64,000 nt of DNA, taken from the NCBI GenBank assembly GCA_944470555.2, contig OX104132.1:13153755-13217754 (forward strand), given 5' to 3'. The position numbers and the translations under genes are program-made. Position 1 is the first letter of the stretch, and each line of letters starts with the position of its first letter. Shown here piece after piece: positions 59,526 to 64,000 of this stretch. The notes under the pieces were generated by a model. The model was given only the letters and a program-made list of their open reading frames with translations. It did no database searches and was not told the origin of the DNA. The stretch is from Heterobilharzia americana. Taxonomy: Eukaryota > Platyhelminthes > Trematoda > Strigeidida > Schistosomatidae.

Positions 59526-59529
59526 AACC

Positions 59530-60190
59530 AACGTTATCATTGAGAATTTGTCATCACGTCCACCAACTTGAAATTAATAAATCCCCGTAAATTGAGTTCC
59601 TTATCGTACCTACGATTCAAAGATGTTATTAGTAAAAACGAAATTAATAGTGTGCACTGACAGATTCCCACTGCAAAAAGATAGACAGTGAATAGTTACC
59701 CATATCGGTCCAAAACACATCTTTAACGGTTGAAAGAAACTAAGAAACAGGTAATCTATGAAAAGGCCCACAGGATATATGATAGCATGTGTGGTCGCAT
59801 TATGGTTTGGAATACGGGAACCAAAACTTCGTGACTCTATGCGTTATCAGATATAGCTCAGAATTAAAACTAGTGGTGGTCATGATAGGGGTTTCTTCTT
59901 GAAGCTCGTGTTCTCGAAGAGGTGAAAGTAACGAAAACTATATGAGATATGTTTAATGAGACTGCTTCTATGATTACTGCTTCATTTTTCCTTTTATGGT
60001 TCTTTTATATTATCAGAATTGCGGCATACTATTTTTTACAAAGTACTACTTGGTATCGATACTGTATCAAGTTTATGTTTTAAGTAAAATACAAAAGAAC
60101 ACATCTTCATAGGCAAAAAATAGGCAATTTTTAAAATTATTTTTCAAACATTAATATCTTTTTTGAGATGAATAGGGATTTTTGATTTAG
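59530..60190. other. Unassigned AT-rich spacer
   Basis: No gene or repeat recognised. Confidence 0.4.
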
Positions 60191-60194
60191 AAGT

Positions 60195-60300
60195 AGTATT
60201 CATCATGGACTGACATCAGTTGAAAATCTGGGAGCACTGGACCGCTGTTTCGTCCTAGTATGGGACTCCTCAGCAGTACGCACCCATGACATGACTTGCT
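60195..60300 (-). mobile_element. Second-family hammerhead SINE fragment (minus)
   Basis: Ribozyme and 3' tail are present (the tail reads ATTTTCAACTGATGTCAGTC, then CATGATGAATAC). The tRNA-like head has been replaced by other sequence, part of which also occurs downstream of the copy at 47.8 kb. Confidence 0.68.
60234..60281 (-). ncRNA. Hammerhead ribozyme motif, second family, core intact
   Basis: GCGTACTG, CTGAGGA, GTCC CATACTA GGAC, GAAA, CAGCGGTC, CAGTGC. CUGANGA, GAAA and a GUC cleavage triplet are all present, stem II is perfect, and stem I pairs GTACTG with CAGTGC (one wobble). Stem III would be very short (about CAG/cGG), as in Smα, so activity may need extra contacts or a dimer. 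Confidence 0.75.
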
Positions 60301-60449
60301 TCCAGATGGATATCAGGAAGCTCTTGTGAGAAGCCGTGACCTGTAGGGTCAACCAGTCGGGAGTGAAGTGGTAGCTAGCTGAAGACCTTGGCTGACAGTC
60401 GCGCTATGTCGTGAATTGACAGAAGTTGGAAATTGTGAACCACTGGAAA

Positions 60450-60632
60450 CCGACGGAGTGGCTGCGTGGTTAACGCGTTCGCTGTGAAACCTGAAGGTCC
60501 TGAGTTCGATTCCTAGCCGGGTCGTGGGGACGTACTACTGAGGAGTCCCATACTAGGACGAAACAGCTGTCCGGTGCTCCCAGATTTCCAGTGGTTCCCC
60601 AACTGATGTCAGTCCATGGTGAATACTACTCC
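60450..60632 (+). mobile_element. Second-family hammerhead SINE, best copy (plus)
   Basis: tRNA-like head GAGTGGCTGCGTGGTTAACG (A box) and GGTCCTGAGTTCGATTCC (B box), a 25-bp linker, the ribozyme, then a tail GTGGTTCCCCAACTGATGTC with AGTCCATGGTGAATAC. About 180 bp. It is organised like Smα, but neither head nor tail matches it. Confidence 0.78.
60532..60578 (+). ncRNA. Hammerhead ribozyme motif, second family, core intact
   Basis: GTACTA, CTGAGGA, GTCC CATACTA GGAC, GAAA, CAGCTGTC, CGGTGC. All catalytic boxes are present and the cleavage triplet is GUC. Stem II is perfect; stem I pairs with one mismatch and two wobbles. Stem III is a short palindromic ACAGCTGT-like segment, as ACGCGCGT is in Smα, which suits pairing between two molecules. 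Confidence 0.77.
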
Positions 60633-60639
60633 TAAATTC

Positions 60640-62160
60640 ATATCTTTCCTAAAAAATGAAAGGGAACAGAAGTGTAACATCTAGTTCAGTTTTACTTTGA
60701 TTTAGCGAAGTAAAATACGATAGATTTAGGCTGTTTCTCGTTACCTGACTAGCGTATTCCACAAGGGAATTTAACCATTCGTTTTGAGACGATAATATAT
60801 CAGAGTATAATTACGAGGTACTAATAGTTATTTGATGGCTGAGGCATGTTTAAAGTCCTTTGCTAAACGAAAACACTCAGTGAGCTATGGTAGAACTTGA
60901 CAAGACAAAATAACTTTCATAAAAGGTGTTAAAGATACGGTAAAGACTTTAAGTTATATTCATAAAGTTCTATCGATCATATTCTGTTGATAAGCTGAAT
61001 CATCGAGAAGAATAGCTTGACGAGACCATATTCGGTATATATATTAAATGATTCAATACAAGTCTAAGAAAGTGATTAGCACAGATTGAACAGTGTAAAT
61101 AAAAAGGAATAAAACATATTTAGCAGAATACTCAAGGAATCGCTGTATCCCACAAGCCTACAAAATCTCTTCAATCTCTGTTATGCAAGCCAAAAGATAG
61201 AATAGGAAATGAAAATAAACCAAACAATTACCACAAAATAAACTGCAGAAACCGCGAAAAACACTACATCGGATAGTGTGGTAGCCCTCTTCGTATCCGT
61301 CTACATGAACATCAACTAACTAACCGTGAAGTATCATGAAATATCTTCGCTCATATCAATACGTAGAGAAAATTGTGGACATGAATTTAATTGTGAAAAT
61401 ACAAAGAATGCCAAGAGAATTTTTAGAAACCTGGTAATCAGTTCAGTCAGTGATCAGCGGACATATTGACATTGAGTCAATCTGTTGACCAATAAGAAAC
61501 AACAAGGTCAAATTTCAGGTCATCAGAACAACCAATCAAAATAAGCATGGAGACAGTGACAAGACTGGCAGAAACAAAGTCATCAAGATAAACTACTAAA
61601 TAAATTGTGGAGGAAACCTTATCGCTCACTTCTTTCTTACTGATGATGTTGTCTAGATCACACCACCATCAAAGGAGATAATTTTCCCTCCATATCTCGA
61701 AGAAAAATGAGTGTTTTGCGTGAAAAGTAAGCTTTACAACAAAAAAACAAAAATATTAGGGAGCAGGATAACTTAAGCGATGGAAGGTTGCAATTCAGTT
61801 GTTCTGTTCAAAACTGGTGCAGAAAAATGACTTCACCACTGATTACCACAAAAATATGTTTTAAAACAAAACAATCGATAAAAAAACAACTCCATTCAAT
61901 TGGGAGTATTTTCTAACGAAGCAGATAATAATGATAATAATTTGAAGACAAAAAACGACGTAATCACTGCCATAGTCAAATCTGATTGAAAATAGTATTG
62001 TTTATTGGCAAAAGTATGATTATTAAAAAAATGAGGTAAGAAAACATCGTTAGGCGGAGTTAATCCCATTCTAATACATTACAAATATTGAACACTGGAT
62101 CACGGTGGTCAGTTACAACTTGTAGTTCCTGTCCACATGAAAATTGATAAACTCTTAAAG
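60640..62160. other. Unassigned AT-rich DNA
   Basis: About 1.5 kb with no gene, RNA or repeat recognised. Confidence 0.45.
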
Positions 62161-62164
62161 TAAT

Positions 62165-62275
62165 GATGGGCGGTAGGTAGCAATGGAATCCAGAACGCAT
62201 GTTCTATCCCATTTGAGACTCGTCAGCTGAGTGTACCTCCCTCCTAGTACGCGATGTTATTCCCCCACTAGCAAT
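62165..62275 (-). mobile_element. Smα-type SINE fragment with degenerate hammerhead (minus)
   Basis: Reverse complement: GGAGGTACACTCAGCTGACG, then AGTCTCAAATGGGATAGAAC and ATGCGTTCTGGATTCC. CTGACGA fits CUGANGA, but stem II and GAAA (TAGAAC) are altered. The head is truncated near 62,275. Confidence 0.68.
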
Positions 62276-62299
62276 AACATAGAAACTATATCCACCGCA

Positions 62300-62588
62300 C
62301 AAGAAGTGGCCGTTATGATTGAATGACCTAGTGGATAACGCTTTGGCGTTTGAAGTGATCAGTCCAGGGGTCGAGTCCTAGTAGGAGCAATATCGTTCAC
62401 TGGGAGGCAGGTACAACTAGCTGACGAGTCACGAGTAGGACGGAACGCACGCCAAACTAGATTCCACTGCTAGCCACTATTTGTCATTACTATAAGATTG
62501 AGACGATAGATAACACCGAGGCATCCGCATAGGAGCCCATATGCCAATAGACACTGATCGATCCGGTTCAATCAACAACGGGATAATA
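62300..62588 (+). mobile_element. Smα-type SINE, near full length (plus)
   Basis: Head GACCTAGTGGATAACGCTTT and GGGGTCGAGTCCTAGTAGG (A and B boxes), linker GGGAGGCAGGTAC, ribozyme at 62,411-62,470, tail with CATATGCCAATAGACACTGA and CGGTTCAATCAACAACGGG. Plus half of a head-to-head pair with 62,165-62,275. Confidence 0.8.
62411..62470 (+). ncRNA. Hammerhead ribozyme motif, Smα type, weakened
   Basis: GTACAACTAG, CTGACGA, GTCACGAGTAGGAC, GGAA, CGCACGCC, then AACTAGATT. CTGACGA is an allowed CUGANGA core. GAAA is GGAA, the triplet is GCC, and stem II has a mismatch. Probably inactive. Confidence 0.68.
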
Positions 62589-62589
62589 T

Positions 62590-64000
62590 AAGGTATATTG
62601 ATGAACTCTGCATAGTTTAATCTCAGTTCACGTGGTTTAGTTCTTGAAAACACTCAAGTGTTGAAACATTTTTTCATAAAAATATGAAAATGGAATAAAA
62701 TTGTACACCAAAACACTAAGAAAAAAAAAGAATCATGTCCAAAAGTGTTGACACACATAAATACACATATATGTCCGAAGTTGGAACGAAACAACACAAG
62801 TGAAAGAACTGGAAAATGTCTCTAATGAGATCAATCAGTGCGTATACAAGTGAAAGTAATAACAATAACTAAATAGAATAAATCATAAACACTCAATAAG
62901 ATTGCCTATAGTCAAACCAATACTATTTGTGTTATGTCATACACTATGGAGTAAACATGTACACAACCAATACAATCCACGAGCACAAATATGAACGCAT
63001 AAGCTTGCTCCAGAACAAGGACAAACGCACATACACACACACACACACACAAATAAGCACAACATACCGGCGCATAATCATAAGCAATTCAATTTAATGT
63101 AAATAAATAAATATAAATAATCTAAGAACCTTGTGCCTATACACAAACGCACACTCCAACAAAACCATGAATAATCCATGTGTGCACTATACAACTAACT
63201 CAATCACCATCAGAACAAGTGAATGTGTACGCATTTCACTCATTACATAATATAACAAAACTAAACATACTATAACAACAAACAAACTAATGAACTAACG
63301 ACTTCAATTGATAGATGATAGTCACATGTTAGTAACATTATATAAACACTAATCAGCTGATCTTGAGTAATAGGCAAACTGAACCACATAAAAACCATAT
63401 CAATAACAACATAGAGTAGAACAATAATAAGTAGTGGGAAAGTGAATAACAATAAGAAAAATAACAGTAGAAAGAAAACTGTATTAAGAAACCGAAGATA
63501 GGGATAAAATTCAGTCACGCATTTATCACGGGGAAAAAAAATAAATAGATATTTTCCTTACACTTCATCCAGGTCTCCTCCTCTTACAACTATTGAATAC
63601 TAATACTGAATACATAAGAGCTTAAAGTATGTACACCTTACCATCTAGTCCATTGTTGGTCAGAATACCTTCATATGTACACCTTACACCAGAGAATATG
63701 AGAGTGATTATATAATGTTTTATTTATTTATTTACTAGTTTACCATTACTATCATCGCTATTATTACCATCATCATCTTTACTAGTAGTACAATTGCCAA
63801 TGGTATTAGTTATTTTGACAAAAGTGCAAACATTAAAATGAAACAACTAAATAAATGAATAAGTTAGAGGATAAACAAATGAAAGTAATAAGTAAATACG
63901 TAAACAAGGATGTACACATACACACACACACACAGCACACCTACATGCATATTCATTTTAAAAAAACAACTATTATCAAACAACAACAACAACAACCAAA
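62590..64000. other. Unassigned AT-rich DNA with CA microsatellites
   Basis: CA runs lie at about 63,030-63,052 and 63,915-63,932, with a CAA run at the window end. No gene recognised. Confidence 0.5.

Overview
The window looks like nuclear DNA of a blood fluke (Schistosoma or a close trematode). The reasons are: tRNA-derived SINEs carrying a hammerhead ribozyme of the Smα type; a host gene whose first introns are only 29-34 bp while later ones reach 5.3 kb; and a repeat mix of Ty3/gypsy, RTE-like and CR1-like non-LTR elements, a Penelope-like element and a MULE. No species is claimed, and every homology call is read by eye.

Layout. 1-2490: the end of a tandem array with a 2,278-bp unit, each unit holding one intron-bearing tRNA-Leu(CAA) gene on the minus strand. 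3.2-5.75 kb: a decayed gypsy pol. 6.6-12 kb: a nest of elements. A MULE transposase pseudogene (6.75-7.95 kb) is cut at its 3' side by an RTE tail. Next to it lies a Penelope-like element (8.2-11.67 kb, minus) whose GIY-YIG region is split by a 2,090-bp terminal-inverted-repeat transposon (8835-10924). That transposon encodes a DUF4806-like protein in four in-phase exons. 11.68-16.76 kb: an LTR retrotransposon with near-identical 420-bp LTRs but a broken pol. 16.9-25.3 kb: non-LTR fragments.

25.87-46.61 kb: the one clear cellular gene, a retinoblastoma-family (RBL/p107-like) pocket protein. It has 12 exons, all joining in phase to 1,220 codons. Its large introns hold RTE copies, a palindromic MITE family, tRNA-type SINEs and an unclassified repeat. 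47.05-49.15 kb: two in-phase exons of a convergent minus-strand gene of unknown function, whose 5' exons were not found.

49.2-64 kb: AT-rich, no recognised gene, dense in SINEs. Two SINE families carry hammerhead motifs: the Smα type, and a second with a CTGAGGA core and a different tRNA-like head. At five places (43.8, 47.7, 58.2, 60.2 and 62.2 kb) a minus copy is followed at once by a plus copy, head to head. This recurring inverted-dimer arrangement, the second ribozyme family and the DUF4806 transposon are the most interesting signals here.
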